In this document: positions 1 to 6,677 of the stretch, one piece after another
Layout: the number at the start of each line of letters is the position of its first letter
Position numbering within the stretch: the stretch's first letter is position 1
Origin: RBG-13-66-14 sp964436465
GTDB taxonomy: Bacteria; RBG-13-66-14
Direction of reading: 5' to 3'
Assembly: GCA_964436465.1 (NCBI GenBank)
Contig: CAYTCV010000018.1
Location: forward strand, 1 to 29,039
Length of the DNA stretch: 29,039 nt
Made by a program: the position numbers and the translations under genes
The notes under the pieces: generated by a model
Seen by the model: only the letters and a program-made list of their open reading frames with translations
The model's database searches: none
Told to the model about the DNA's origin: nothing

Positions 1-30
1 CCCACGGGCGGGGACAGAGCCCCGCCCCTA
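1..30. repeat. Short G+C palindrome, dispersed family
   Basis: An inverted repeat with arms at 6-13 and 20-27 (GGGCGGGG / CCCCGCCC) is followed by CCTA. Similar palindromes ending in CCCTAC or CCCCTAC occur at 3651-3675, 7531-7553 and 7602-7628, always between genes. This looks like a dispersed intergenic palindrome family. It has no coding content. Confidence 0.55.
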
Positions 31-65
31 CGCCTTCGCAACGGGACACGGGCCGGTGTTGCAGC

Positions 66-150
66 GTCCCCTCCCCCCTTTGGGGGGAGGGCTAGGGAGG
101 GGGGTTCATGTCCCCTCCCCCCTTTGGGGGGAGGGCTAGGGTGAGGGGTA
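66..150. repeat. Two tandem copies of a dispersed palindromic repeat
   Basis: Two near-identical units, one from 66 and one from 110, lie 44 bases apart. Each contains a 10-bp inverted repeat (CCCTCCCCCC / GGGGGGAGGG, loop TTT) followed by GCTAGGG, and the second continues into TGAGGGGTA. Related units occur at 7558-7595 (opposite orientation) and 28988-29027. The family is intergenic. No gene is seen in 1-283. Confidence 0.75.
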
Positions 151-238
151 AACTGCGGCGACCCGCAGGGTATGCGCCTCGTGGAGCCGTTCCTATATCT
201 TCGTAAATCGAGGCGCGACCGGATTGCGGGTTGCTCTT

Positions 239-264
239 AAAAAAAGAGGGGCCTTCGCCCCCCT
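239..264 (-). terminator. Rho-independent terminator after porB
   Basis: Read on the minus strand, a GGGGC-GAAG-GCCCC hairpin is followed by a run of seven T residues (A run at 239-245 on the plus strand). It begins about 20 bases after the porB stop codon and is the natural end of the por transcript. Confidence 0.8.
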
Positions 265-283
265 TTGTCGTCGTCACGCCCAT

Positions 284-1195
284 CTACTTCCCGGCCGCGT
301 CCGCCCCGTACAGCTCCCGGGTCATGGCCACTTTGGCGTCCAGGAGCTTCCAACGGCGGTCGCGCCACCGCGTGATGTGTTCCACGTCCTCCGGTTTCAG
401 GTGCCGGAAGCGCCCCTGGAGCTTCAGGTACTCCTCCACCGGCTTGAACTCCTTGGGTCGGTAGTTGATTTTATACACGCCGTTCTCCACCTCGTACAGG
501 GCGACGATGCCGGTCTGCACGCCCAGGCGCAGGGCCTTGATGGAGTCCTCGGATTTCATCTTCCAGCCCGGCGGGCAACTGGCGAAGACCTGGAGGTACT
601 TCGTCCCCCGGATGTCCTTGGCCTTCTTCATCTTCTTGACGAAGTCCTCGGCGTGGCTCACGCAGGCGGTGGCGGTGTAGCGGATGCCGTGGGCCACCAT
701 GATTTCCACCATGTCCTTCTTCTCTTCCTTCTTGAAGTGGCGGACGGGGGTGGTGGTGGTCCAGGCGCCCCAGGGGGTGGAGCCGGAGCGCTGGATGCCG
801 GTGTTCATGTACGCCTCGTTGTCGTAGCAGACGTAGATGATGTCCTCGTCGCGCTCGACGGCGCCGGAGAGGGCCTGGATGCCGATGTCCACGGTGCCGC
901 CGTCGCCGGCCCAGGCCATCACGGTGGTGTGGTCGTTGCCCCGGATGGCGAATCCGTTGCGGATGCCCGAGGCGGCCGACGCCGCGGTCTCGAAGGCCGT
1001 GTGGAACAGCGGCACCAGCGTGGACGAGTACGGGAACGGACCGTCGATGACGCTCCAGCAGCAGGCCGGGACGGAGAGGACCGTGTCCGGGCCCAGGGCC
1101 TTGAGGGCGTAGCGCATGGCCAGCACCGCCCCGCAACCCTGGCACGCCACGGTTCCGCTGGTAACGTACTCCTCGGTGGGAATCGAGTATTTCAT
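284..1195 (-). CDS. porB: 2-oxoacid (pyruvate):ferredoxin oxidoreductase, beta subunit
   Basis: This is the thiamine-diphosphate-binding subunit of a four-subunit 2-oxoacid:ferredoxin oxidoreductase, which decarboxylates pyruvate (or a related 2-oxoacid) to acyl-CoA and reduces ferredoxin in the cytoplasm. The 303-residue length is normal for PorB. Cysteines C18, C21, C46 and C207 (in ASCPPGW) match the four ligands of the PorB [4Fe-4S] cluster. The TPP/Mg motif is GDGG at 98-101 with the downstream DNEAYMNTG at 125-133. The start is ATG with AAGGA seven bases upstream. The gene is the last of porGDAB, 52 bases behind porA and followed by a terminator. The ACCWS and EAYMNTG context favours pyruvate, but a VorB-type branched-chain substrate cannot be excluded by eye. 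Confidence 0.95.
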   Translation of the reverse strand: MKYSIPTEEYVTSGTVACQGCGAVLAMRYALKALGPDTVLSVPACCWSVIDGPFPYSSTLVPLFHTAFETAASAASGIRNGFAIRGNDHTTVMAWAGDGGTVDIGIQALSGAVERDEDIIYVCYDNEAYMNTGIQRSGSTPWGAWTTTTPVRHFKKEEKKDMVEIMVAHGIRYTATACVSHAEDFVKKMKKAKDIRGTKYLQVFASCPPGWKMKSEDSIKALRLGVQTGIVALYEVENGVYKINYRPKEFKPVEEYLKLQGRFRHLKPEDVEHITRWRDRRWKLLDAKVAMTRELYGADAAGK

Positions 1196-1247
1196 CGCAG
1201 TTCCTTTCGCCCCCGGTACCGACCCGCCGGTCCGGGGCCGGTGACGG

Positions 1248-2405
1248 CTAGGCCAGCTTGGCCCCCTGCCAGTTGATGTCGGTTTTGGGGCTCTGGTCGG
1301 CCGTTATCTTTATCATCTCGTACACCGTGTCCACGGTGACGTCGCGGCCGCCGAGGCCCGCGATGAACCCGTGGATTTCCGGCCGCTCCGGCTCGGAATA
1401 GAGGCAGCTCTTGATTTCGGTGAAGAAGACGCCCTCGGAGCCGTAGCTGATGTTGCGGTCGATGACGCCCAGCCGCTTCTTGCCCTTGGCGATTTGTTTT
1501 ATCTGGGGCTTGGGGAAGGGCCGCAGGAGTCGCACCTTGACCGAGCCGGCCTTGATGCCCTCGGACCGGGCCCGGTCCACCGCGTCCTTGGCCGTGGAGG
1601 CGACGGTCGAGGAGACGAAGACGAGGTACTCGGCGTCGTCGGCGCGGTAGCCCTCGACGACGGGGTAACTCCGGCCGAACATTTCGCCGAAGAGCGCGTC
1701 TTCTTTGACGATGACGTCCAGCGCCTTCTCCATCGCCCGCTGCATCTTAATTTGCAGCTCGTAGTACCACTCGTCGTTGCAGAGCGCCCCGTAGGCCGGG
1801 TGGCCTTTGGCCGGGTCGAGGTCCTGCTTGGCCTGGTACTTGGGCAGGTATTTATCCACCAGGGCGATGTCCGGCAGGTCCACCGGCTCCGAGGTGTGGG
1901 AGAGATAGAAGCTGTCCAGGACCAGCATCGCCGGCATCTCCACCTGCTCGGCCACCTTGAAGGCCTGGATGACCGAGTCGGTGACCTCCTGGTTGGATTC
2001 GCAGTAGAACTGAATCCAGCCGGTGTCGCGGCGGGAGATGGTGTCGTTCTGGTCGGTCCAGATGGTCCAGGGCGGCCCCATGGCGCGGTTGATGTTGGCC
2101 AGGACGATGGGCAGCCGGGCGTGGGACGCCCAGTGGAGCATCTCGTCCATGAGGGCCAGGCCCTGGGCGCTGGTGGCGGTGAAGGCGCGCGCCCCGGCCG
2201 CCGACGCGCCGATGCAGGCCGCCATCGCCGAGTGCTCGCTCTCCACCTTGATGAACTTGGCGTCCATCACCCCGTCGGCGCACAGCTCGGAGATTTTCTC
2301 CACGATTTGGGTCTGGGGGGTGATGGGGTAGGCGGCGACGACTTCGGCCCGCGCCAGCATGGAGCCGTAGGACACCGCGTGGTTCCCGGTGAGGACCTTC
2401 TTCAT
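1248..2405 (-). CDS. porA: 2-oxoacid (pyruvate):ferredoxin oxidoreductase, alpha subunit
   Basis: The alpha subunit carries the pyrimidine-binding TPP domain and the domain II/transketolase-C portion of the split PFOR. Recognisable features are the N-terminal TGNHAVSYG segment, the YPITPQT motif near residues 26-32 and the ESEHSAM segment, all typical of PorA/VorB-type alpha chains. It is 385 residues long, the usual length. I chose the ATG at 2405 rather than upstream in-frame codons because GGAGGAGG stands just before it, and because its ATG shares bases with the porD stop (ATGA overlap). This implies translational coupling and equimolar synthesis with porD. No residues look missing. Confidence 0.95.
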   Translation of the reverse strand: MKKVLTGNHAVSYGSMLARAEVVAAYPITPQTQIVEKISELCADGVMDAKFIKVESEHSAMAACIGASAAGARAFTATSAQGLALMDEMLHWASHARLPIVLANINRAMGPPWTIWTDQNDTISRRDTGWIQFYCESNQEVTDSVIQAFKVAEQVEMPAMLVLDSFYLSHTSEPVDLPDIALVDKYLPKYQAKQDLDPAKGHPAYGALCNDEWYYELQIKMQRAMEKALDVIVKEDALFGEMFGRSYPVVEGYRADDAEYLVFVSSTVASTAKDAVDRARSEGIKAGSVKVRLLRPFPKPQIKQIAKGKKRLGVIDRNISYGSEGVFFTEIKSCLYSEPERPEIHGFIAGLGGRDVTVDTVYEMIKITADQSPKTDINWQGAKLA

Positions 2406-2695
2406 CGTACCTCCTCCACCATCTCGATGCAGTCCTTGGGGCACTCCATGGCGCACACCCCGCAGCCCTTGCAGTAGGTGAGGTTCACCACGGGGAATCC
2501 CTCGGCATCCTCGGTGATGCTCATGTCGGGGCAGTACTTCCAGCAGATGCCGCACTGGATGCAGTCCTCGTTTTTGATGACCGGCCGGACGTTGCGCCAG
2601 GAGCCGGTCTCGTTGACCAGCATGGTGCCCAGCGTCTTGGCCATGGTGGGGAGGTCGTCGATGTTTTTCAGCGGGACGTAATGCTTGTTGGGCAT
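2402..2695 (-). CDS. porD: 2-oxoacid:ferredoxin oxidoreductase, delta subunit (2[4Fe-4S] ferredoxin)
   Basis: This 97-residue ferredoxin-like subunit wires electrons from the catalytic PorA/B core to external ferredoxin. Two complete cluster motifs are visible, CIQCGICWKYC at 45-55 and CKGCGVCAMEC at 75-85, each followed by proline, with an N-terminal extension of about 40 residues, as expected for PorD. The ATG start at 2695 is preceded by GAGGG. Its TGA stop overlaps the porA ATG. It lies 98 bases downstream of porG, and that gap holds a strong hairpin followed by T residues (2760-2785), so its transcription may be partly separated from porG. Confidence 0.95.
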   Translation of the reverse strand: MPNKHYVPLKNIDDLPTMAKTLGTMLVNETGSWRNVRPVIKNEDCIQCGICWKYCPDMSITEDAEGFPVVNLTYCKGCGVCAMECPKDCIEMVEEVR

Positions 2696-2759
2696 TTGAC
2701 CCTCGCTTGTGGAGGTTAACGGGCCGGGGGTTATCCCCTCGACTCCGACGGCGCGGCGT

Positions 2760-2785
2760 AAAAAAGGGGAACGCGGCGGTTCCCC
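2760..2785 (-). terminator. Intra-operon terminator/attenuator between porG and porD
   Basis: On the minus strand a perfect 7-bp stem (GGGGAAC / GTTCCCC, arms 2779-2785 and 2766-2772, 6-base loop) is followed at once by six T residues (2765-2760). This is the canonical form of an intrinsic terminator, yet it lies between porG and porD, inside a functional unit. It may be a partial terminator that sets porG above porDAB, or an RNA-processing site. Confidence 0.75.
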
Positions 2786-2793
2786 CTCGAGAG

Positions 2794-3342
2794 TTACACG
2801 GTAATGGCTTCGAAGGTGTCTTTGGCGGCGGCGGCGTTCTCGTCGGGCTTCGAGGGGGCCGCCTCCCGGATGCACTGCATGAGGAGCTCGATGTCGGCCT
2901 GGCCGGTTACCTTGGCGGCGGCGCCGAGCATGGCCGTGTTCACGATGGGGGAGGTGATGGAGCCCAGGCCGTGCTCGGTGGATATCCGGGTGGCGTCGAC
3001 GGTGTAGAGCTTGAAGTCGCCCTTGAGGCCGAGCTCCGCCGGGCTCTTGGCCGTGTTGACGGTGATGGTCCCGCCGGGCTTGAGGCCGTGGGTGCAGTCC
3101 ACGGTGTCCATGAGCGTCTCGGACAGGACGATGACGTGGTCCGGGTGGTAGATGTTGTGGCGGGCGCGGATGTCGGTGTCCGAGATGCGGACGAAGCTGG
3201 CCACCGGCGCACCCCGGCGCTCGACCCCGAACATGGGGAAGGCCTGGACCTTCTTCCCCCCGCGGAAGGCCGCGTCGGCGAAGATGGTGCAACCGCTGGC
3301 CGCACCCTGCCCCCCGCGGCCGTGGAAGCGGATTTCAATCAT
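2794..3342 (-). CDS. porG: 2-oxoacid:ferredoxin oxidoreductase, gamma subunit
   Basis: The gamma subunit is the CoA-binding domain III of the split PFOR. The N-terminal motif RFHGRGGQGAASG (residues 5-17) and the downstream FPMFGVERRGAPV segment are diagnostic of the PorG/KorC family. The 182-residue length is normal. The ATG start has AGGGGAG upstream. It is the first gene of porGDAB, with a clear sigma70-type promoter about 110 bases upstream (3457-3485), which leaves a leader of roughly 108 bases. Gene order G-D-A-B is that of Thermotoga and archaeal pyruvate or 2-ketoisovalerate oxidoreductases. Confidence 0.95.
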   Translation of the reverse strand: MIEIRFHGRGGQGAASGCTIFADAAFRGGKKVQAFPMFGVERRGAPVASFVRISDTDIRARHNIYHPDHVIVLSETLMDTVDCTHGLKPGGTITVNTAKSPAELGLKGDFKLYTVDATRISTEHGLGSITSPIVNTAMLGAAAKVTGQADIELLMQCIREAAPSKPDENAAAAKDTFEAITV

Positions 3343-3456
3343 CGTTGGACACTCCCCTGGTGGCTGGATTTTTAAGAGCGGTTCGAGGCGGTTCGCGGTT
3401 TTTTCTTTAGACGGGGACCGGGTAAAAACCCCCCGCTTACATCCATCCGGCCCACG

Positions 3457-3485
3457 ACTATAACACTATGCCCCGGTGCCCTCAA
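3457..3485 (-). promoter_or_regulatory. Promoter of the por operon
   Basis: The minus strand reads TTGAGG, a 17-base spacer, then TATAGT. The -10 box matches the consensus at five of six positions and the -35 at four of six. Transcription would start near 3450. An inverted repeat (3481-3515) overlaps the upstream edge of the -35 element and could be an operator. Confidence 0.65.
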
Positions 3486-3515
3486 CCCCCAAAAAGATAG
3501 TGGGGGTTAGTTGAG
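3481..3515. promoter_or_regulatory. Inverted repeat at the por -35 element, possible operator
   Basis: CTCAACCCCC (3481-3490) is mirrored by GGGGGTT and then TTGAG (3502-3515), separated by an A-rich 11-base centre. No T run follows, so it is not a terminator. Its overlap with the -35 box suggests a regulator site. No regulator gene is present in the window. Confidence 0.4.
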
Positions 3516-3525
3516 ATGTATGCTC

Positions 3526-3551
3526 AAAAAAAGGGCCCCGGTGCGAACCGG
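3526..3551 (-). terminator. Weak terminator candidate downstream of yidC
   Basis: On the minus strand a CCGGT-TCGC-ACCGG hairpin (3551-3538) is followed by GGCCC and then seven T residues (3532-3526). The five bases between stem and T run weaken the case. It is the only T run between yidC and the por promoter. Confidence 0.35.
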
Positions 3552-3620
3552 CGTCCACGGGAAGCGCGCTTTTCCGGTCCCCCCGGGCCCGTGCCTCCCA
3601 TCCGACGGGCGGCCGCATAG

Positions 3621-3770
3621 ATTGTCCCCCGCGCGTGGGGGTGGACTGCGGCGGGGTTGGGAAACCCCGCCCTACATTTTCATTGGTCCCCGCGCGTGTG
3701 GGTGGGCTTCCCTGGCCCGTCGGGTTGGGGTCTGTTTAATCCATTGGTCCCCGCGCGTGTGGGTGGGCTT
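3621..3770. CRISPR. Three-unit CRISPR-like array (possible type I-E remnant), no cas genes
   Basis: Three copies of a 27-28-base repeat start at 3621, 3682 and 3743, exactly 61 bases apart, with core CCCCGCGCGTGTGGGTG. Copies 2 and 3 are identical over 28 bases. Copy 1 is diverged (ATTGTCCCCC..., GGGGGTGGACT), as expected of a degenerate terminal repeat. The interspaces are 34 and 33 bases and unrelated to each other. A 28-29-base partly palindromic repeat with a CCCCGCGCG core and a 61-base period is the type I-E pattern. Against it, interspace 1 contains a palindrome of the dispersed family (3651-3675), there is no leader because the yidC stop lies only 15 bases beyond copy 3, and no cas gene is present. 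It may be an orphan remnant or a chance arrangement of dispersed repeats. Confidence 0.4.
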
Positions 3771-3784
3771 CGGCCGCCGGAACC

Positions 3785-5920
3785 CTACTTGGTCTTGACC
3801 TTGGTGTAGCCCTCCTCGCCCGGTTTCGGCTTGGGCAGGAACTTCCCCCAGTCGCGGTCCTGTTTCGGCGGGATGGGCTTCTCCGGGTCGGCGGCCACCA
3901 GGGAATAGGTGGGGTCGTCATCTACGGCCAGGGCGAGGGCCGCCCCGCAGCGAGGGCAGTAAACCCCATCGACGTCGCCCTTCCCCCCGGAGCGGAGGCT
4001 GACCTTCTTGAACTCGCGGCGCAGCGTCTTGTCCCAGTCCGTCTTGTTGCCGCACTTCTCGCACTGCACCTCGTAGTCGGTTTCCCGTTTCGGCTTGGGC
4101 TTCGGCTTGGCCTTGGCCTCCGGGGCGGGGACGGTCTTGACCACCTTGCCCTTGCCCTGCGGCTCCGGCTCGATATCGCCCTTGGCCCGGTCCACCCTGC
4201 GCAGCCAGTACTGCTGCCCCATGGTCAGGAGGGTGTTGGTTATCCAGTACAGGACCAGACCCGAGGGCATGTTGTAGAACATGACGCCGAAGATGAGGGG
4301 GAGGTACTTGGTGAAGCCCTTCTGCTTGATGCCCGAGCCGGTGGTCATCTTGCCCTGATACCACATGGCGGCGGTCATCAGGATGGGCAGCAGGTTGAAG
4401 GTGGCCCAGCCCAGGAGGGGGATGGTAAAGCCGAAGCTGAACAGGGAATCGGGCAGGGTGAGGTCGGCTATCCACAGGAAGCTCGCGCCGCGAAGCTCCA
4501 CGGCGCTGCGGAGCGCACCGAAAAGCGCGATGAAGATGGGCATCTGCAGAAGAAGCGGAAGGCAGCCGCCCAGCGGCGACACCTTGTGCTTCTTGTACAG
4601 CTCCATGATTTCCTGGTTCGCCCGCTGCTGGTCGTTGGCGTACTTCTCCTTGATGGCCTCGATTTTCGGCTGGAGCCGCTGCATGGCCATGCTCGAGCGG
4701 AAGCTCTTGTTCGTCAGCGGCACCGTCACCAGTTTCAGTACGAAGGACAGCAGAAGGATGGCCAGGCCGTAGTTGCCCAGGAAGCCCTCGAAGAAGTTCA
4801 ACAGCTTGAGGGCGCCGATGGCGATGGGGGCGAGGAAGTCCCAGCCGAAGTCGGCCACGTCCCCCATCCCGAGGGCCTGGAGGGTGTCGTACTGCTTCGG
4901 CCCGATGTAGAGCTTAAATCGGTCCGAGAAGCGGCCGCTCGCGTCGGTGCGCATCTCGATGACGGTGTTGGCGATTTTCGGCGCGTCCAGGAGCGGCTCG
5001 AGGGCCACCCGGCCGCCGGTGAGCGCCTCGGTGGGCTTCAGGGCCAGGGCGAAATACTGGTCCGCGATGGCCATGTAGTCTATGGGGCCGGAGGCCTCCT
5101 CGAGGTCGTTATCGCCGGGGCTCTCCTCGAACTCCTCCCCGTTCACCTGGCCGGTGGTAACCAGCAGTTTGCGGACCAGCTCCCGCATGTCCCCCTGCCG
5201 GTCCAGGCCGGTGCCCAGGTTGAGGTTGAAGGAGCGGTGGTCCCGGACGGGGTAGTCCACGGCGAGGTCGAAGAGGCCGAGGTAGGAATCGCCGCGGAAG
5301 GTGTAGCTCTTCACGACCTTGATTCCCTTCACCGTGGCCGAGTAGGTGACGGTGAACTGTTCCGCGCCCTGGATGGTGTAGTCGCCGGCGGCGTGATTGG
5401 CCGTGTGGATGGTGAAGGCGTCGAACTCCGAGGTTGAGACCATGCCGGGGTAGTACTCGCCCAGGGCCTTGTTGAACAGGACGAGCTGCGAGCCGTCGTA
5501 GTCCTTGTGCTCCTTGAGGGTGACCGATTTGAGGGCGCCGCCGATGTTGGAGAAGCGCAGGACCATGAGGTCCGTCTCCACGGTGATGAGCCTTTCCTGT
5601 TCGGGAGTCAGGCGCGGCTCGGCGGTCGTCGCGGGGGCGGGAGTCTCGACGACCTCCGCGGGCGCGGTCTCCGCGGGAGCGGTTTCCGCGGGGGCGGTCT
5701 CGGCGGGCGTGGTCTCCACGGGGGTGGTCTCGGCGGGGGAGGTTTCCGCGGGCGCGATTTCTTTCCCGGTGGGATTCTCCGTCTGGGCGGTGCCCTCACC
5801 CTGCCCCTCATCGTCCGAGCCGAGCCCGATGAGGAAGTTGATGCCGACCATCGCCACGATGGAGATTACCACGGCCAGGACCAGCCGGAGGGTCATTCCA
5901 CGGTCCTTCTCTTCGGGCAC
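3785..5920 (-). CDS. yidC: Membrane protein insertase YidC with C-terminal zinc ribbon
   Basis: YidC/Oxa1-family insertase that integrates and folds proteins in the inner membrane, alone or with Sec. In order (711 residues): TM1 at about 11-32; a linker of repeated (S/T/A)PAET units at about 58-92; the periplasmic P1 domain at about 105-365; the five-TM insertase core at about 378-575 (PLTNKSFRSSMAMQRLQPKIEAI and GGCLPLLLQMPIFIALF); a Lys/Pro-rich tail; then two CxxC pairs (C620/C623, C655/C658). By eye, K396 occupies the position of the groove arginine of E. coli (R366). I chose the GTG at 5920 with AGGGAG upstream, because the in-frame ATG at 5956 is part of the -10 box TACAAT. The zinc-ribbon tail is unusual for YidC and should face the cytoplasm, where ribosomes or SRP act. 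Confidence 0.93.
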   Translation of the reverse strand: MPEEKDRGMTLRLVLAVVISIVAMVGINFLIGLGSDDEGQGEGTAQTENPTGKEIAPAETSPAETTPVETTPAETAPAETAPAETAPAEVVETPAPATTAEPRLTPEQERLITVETDLMVLRFSNIGGALKSVTLKEHKDYDGSQLVLFNKALGEYYPGMVSTSEFDAFTIHTANHAAGDYTIQGAEQFTVTYSATVKGIKVVKSYTFRGDSYLGLFDLAVDYPVRDHRSFNLNLGTGLDRQGDMRELVRKLLVTTGQVNGEEFEESPGDNDLEEASGPIDYMAIADQYFALALKPTEALTGGRVALEPLLDAPKIANTVIEMRTDASGRFSDRFKLYIGPKQYDTLQALGMGDVADFGWDFLAPIAIGALKLLNFFEGFLGNYGLAILLLSFVLKLVTVPLTNKSFRSSMAMQRLQPKIEAIKEKYANDQQRANQEIMELYKKHKVSPLGGCLPLLLQMPIFIALFGALRSAVELRGASFLWIADLTLPDSLFSFGFTIPLLGWATFNLLPILMTAAMWYQGKMTTGSGIKQKGFTKYLPLIFGVMFYNMPSGLVLYWITNTLLTMGQQYWLRRVDRAKGDIEPEPQGKGKVVKTVPAPEAKAKPKPKPKRETDYEVQCEKCGNKTDWDKTLRREFKKVSLRSGGKGDVDGVYCPRCGAALALAVDDDPTYSLVAADPEKPIPPKQDRDWGKFLPKPKPGEEGYTKVKTK

Positions 5921-5954
5921 GGCGCTCCCTTGGAAAGCGGGTATGAGCCACGGC

Positions 5955-5984
5955 ATTGTACCGGCGGGCGGCGGGGGGTGTCAA
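5955..5984 (-). promoter_or_regulatory. Promoter of yidC
   Basis: The minus strand reads TTGACA, an 18-base spacer, then TACAAT, a near-perfect sigma70-type promoter. Transcription would begin near 5948, inside the longer open frame, which rules out the upstream ATG and supports the GTG start at 5920. Confidence 0.8.
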
Positions 5985-6007
5985 GCGGGGCGGTTTCCGG
6001 CGCCATA

Positions 6008-6036
6008 TTGTACCCGGCGGCCGACTCTGCTACCAT
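6008..6036 (+). promoter_or_regulatory. Promoter of the metallo-hydrolase/lipoprotein unit
   Basis: TTGTAC, a 17-base spacer and TACCAT, with TGC directly before the -10 (extended -10 form TGC-TACCAT). The boxes are weak, but the same extended -10 sequence recurs in front of serS. Predicted start near 6043, giving a 14-base leader. Confidence 0.45.
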
Positions 6037-6056
6037 CGGCGGAGAAAGGAGCCGCG

Positions 6057-6677
6057 ATGAACGAGCCGCTGGTCGTGGTGGTCGGTGTGCTGGAGATGAA
6101 CTGCTACGTCTGGCCCGTGGGCGACGGAGGGGCCCTGGTGGTGGACCCCGGGGCCGAGGCGGACCGCATAGAGGACGTGATGCTGAAGAACGGCCTGGAG
6201 CCTCTGGCCATCGCCCTGACCCACGGCCACCCCGACCATCTGGGCGGCGCCGGGGAGATGGCCAAGCGCCACGACATCCCCTGCTACCTCCACCCCGACG
6301 ACCTGATATGGGTGGCGGCGTTGAAGGAGGAGTGGCTCGAGGTCTACGGCCCGCGCCCCACCGAGTGGCCCCACTTCACCCCGTATCCAACCCTTTTGAC
6401 CTACCCCGCCGTCCAGCTCGAGGTGCTCCCCCTCCCGGGGCATTCGCCGGGTGGGGTGGTGCTCTACGACGCCAAGTACGGCATCGCCGCGGTGGGCGAT
6501 TCCATCTTCGCCGGCAGCGTGGGGCGCACCGACCTCCCCGGCGGCGACCCCGACGCGCTCTTCCACAACCTCGAGCGGGTCATCATGTCCCTGCCCGACT
6601 CGACGCTGCTCCTGCCGGGCCACGGCCCCGCGACCACGGTGGGCGTGGAGAAGCGGTCCAACCCCTACCTGAATTGA
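6057..6677 (+). CDS. Metallo-beta-lactamase-fold hydrolase (glyoxalase II-like)
   Basis: A 206-residue cytoplasmic MBL-fold hydrolase. The dinuclear metal site is complete: H56-x-H58-x-D60-H61 (THGHPDH), H129 (PGHSPGG), D148 (VGDSIFAGSVGRTD) and H189 (PGHGPATT). The order and the GDSIFAGSVGRTDLPGG and LLPGHGP segments are those of the YcbL/glyoxalase II-like group, which hydrolyse thioesters such as hydroxyacyl-glutathione or have unknown substrates. There is no C-terminal HAGH domain. The ATG has AAAGGAG six bases upstream. Its TGA stop overlaps the TTG start of the next gene, so the two are probably coupled. The true substrate cannot be read from sequence. Confidence 0.88.
   Translation: MNEPLVVVVGVLEMNCYVWPVGDGGALVVDPGAEADRIEDVMLKNGLEPLAIALTHGHPDHLGGAGEMAKRHDIPCYLHPDDLIWVAALKEEWLEVYGPRPTEWPHFTPYPTLLTYPAVQLEVLPLPGHSPGGVVLYDAKYGIAAVGDSIFAGSVGRTDLPGGDPDALFHNLERVIMSLPDSTLLLPGHGPATTVGVEKRSNPYLN

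Noticed and set aside
3511..3798. A 95-codon open frame downstream of yidC
   Set aside because: It runs through the CRISPR-like repeats and palindromes, has no ribosome-binding site, and its translation is compositionally odd.
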